A stretch of DNA of 6,034 bases from JANMQK01 sp031370485 (lineage in GTDB: Bacteria > Acidobacteriota > Polarisedimenticolia > Gp22-AA2): the NCBI GenBank assembly GCA_031370485.1, contig JANMQK010000238.1, positions 1 to 6,034 on the forward strand, in the 5' to 3' direction. Below, in pieces: positions 5,598-6,034 of this stretch. Under the pieces are notes generated by a model. The model was given only the letters and a program-made list of their open reading frames with translations. It did no database searches and had not been told where the DNA came from. Made by a program: the position numbers and the translations under genes. Positions within the stretch are counted from its first letter, which is position 1. Each line of letters begins with the position of its first letter.

Positions 5598-6008
5598 ATG
5601 ACGGACACCATCAGGCGCATCGACTACTACTACGTGAGGGTGAAGGATCAGCCGGGTGAGGGGTTCCGGGCCTTGAGCGCGCTCAAGGAGGCCGGCGTGA
5701 ACCTGCTCAATCTCACGGCGTTTCCCGCCGAGGGGGGCACGACCCAGATCGATTTCGTCCCGGAGAACAGCGAGGCCTTCGTCAAGGCGGCCCGGACGGC
5801 CGGCCTCGCGGTTAGCCCGAAAAAGCAATGCTTCTTCATCCAGGGCAAGGACCGGGTGGGCGCCCTCGCGGACATCTTCAAGAAACTGGCGGACGCGAAG
5901 GTGAACGGTCACGCCGCCAACGCGTCCTGCGGCACCGGCGGCTTCGGCATGGTCCTGTGGGTGAAGCAGGAGCAGATGGCCGCGGCGGCGAAGGCGTTGG
6001 GTATCTGA
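5598..6008 (+). CDS. Tandem ACT-domain protein, probable small-molecule-binding regulator
   Basis: This 136-residue soluble protein appears to be two ACT-like domains and nothing else. The first (about residues 7-70) has R-I-D-Y-Y-Y-V-R-V-K-D-Q-P-G-E-G followed by a helix, A-L-K-E-A-G-V-N-L-L-N-L-T-A-F-P, and a closing strand T-T-Q-I-D-F-V-P. The second (about 76-136) has Q-C-F-F-I-Q-G-K-D-R-V-G-A-L-A-D-I-F-K-K-L-A-D-A-K-V-N. In each, the Gly after the first strand and the helix with a following short strand are where ACT domains bind amino acids. There is no catalytic domain, so a sensor or allosteric partner role is inferred and its ligand is unknown. The ATG is well supported by GGAGG at 5587-5591, 6 nt upstream. 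It diverges from the DsbA-like gene, and no functional link is evident. The last 26 bases of the window after its stop show nothing recognisable. Confidence 0.85.
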   Translation: MTDTIRRIDYYYVRVKDQPGEGFRALSALKEAGVNLLNLTAFPAEGGTTQIDFVPENSEAFVKAARTAGLAVSPKKQCFFIQGKDRVGALADIFKKLADAKVNGHAANASCGTGGFGMVLWVKQEQMAAAAKALGI

Positions 6009-6034
6009 GGCCCGCCGTCAGCCCTGCCCCCGCG

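Overview
The window is GC-rich, densely coding bacterial chromosome with short intergenic gaps. The proteins (MATE-type transporter, LysM-like coiled-coil membrane protein, membrane-anchored DsbA, tandem ACT protein) fit a Gram-negative, possibly Acidobacteriota or a related deep lineage. That placement is a low-confidence inference from sequence style. I see no phage, insertion-sequence, CRISPR, rRNA or tRNA signal, and no gene-free stretch over 300 bases.

Layout. Positions 1-963 (+) are the C-terminal part of a MATE/polysaccharide-exporter-like integral membrane protein, cut by the window edge. It converges, with a 13-bp gap, on a 422-residue membrane-anchored coiled-coil protein (977-2245, -). 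Divergent from that is a 498-residue secreted protein (2394-3890, +) with a propeller-like body, a proline-rich linker and a C-terminal carboxypeptidase-regulatory-like beta domain. It converges on a minus-strand block, read right to left as: a membrane-anchored DsbA-like thiol oxidoreductase (5504-4665), a DUF971 protein (4656-4339) and a small multi-pass membrane protein (4278-3934). A tandem ACT-domain protein (5598-6008, +) diverges from this block.

Main result. The DsbA-like gene is split by one in-frame TGA (5138-5136). It lies exactly where the first cysteine of the CPFC redox motif belongs, giving U-P-F-C. The reading frame and the family signature continue intact for 156 more codons. 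Immediately downstream is an 8-bp perfect hairpin with a GGUCC apical loop. That loop starts 18 nt after the UGA, the same spacing I count in the E. coli fdhF SECIS as I remember it. This is best read as a selenoprotein (Sec123), not a pseudogene. An ordinary gene caller would report two fragments or a longer antisense ORF.

Second result. The DUF971 gene right behind it has a complete, clearly recognisable protein sequence but no ATG, GTG or TTG in frame near its start. A strong AGGAGG overlapping the dsbA stop codon points to a CTG (4656) or ACG (4653) start. Standard ORF calling misses this gene entirely.

How the genes work together: the DsbA-like protein and the DUF971 protein are probably translationally coupled, and the small membrane protein may be co-transcribed. 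The roles of the coiled-coil, secreted and ACT proteins cannot be assigned beyond domain type.
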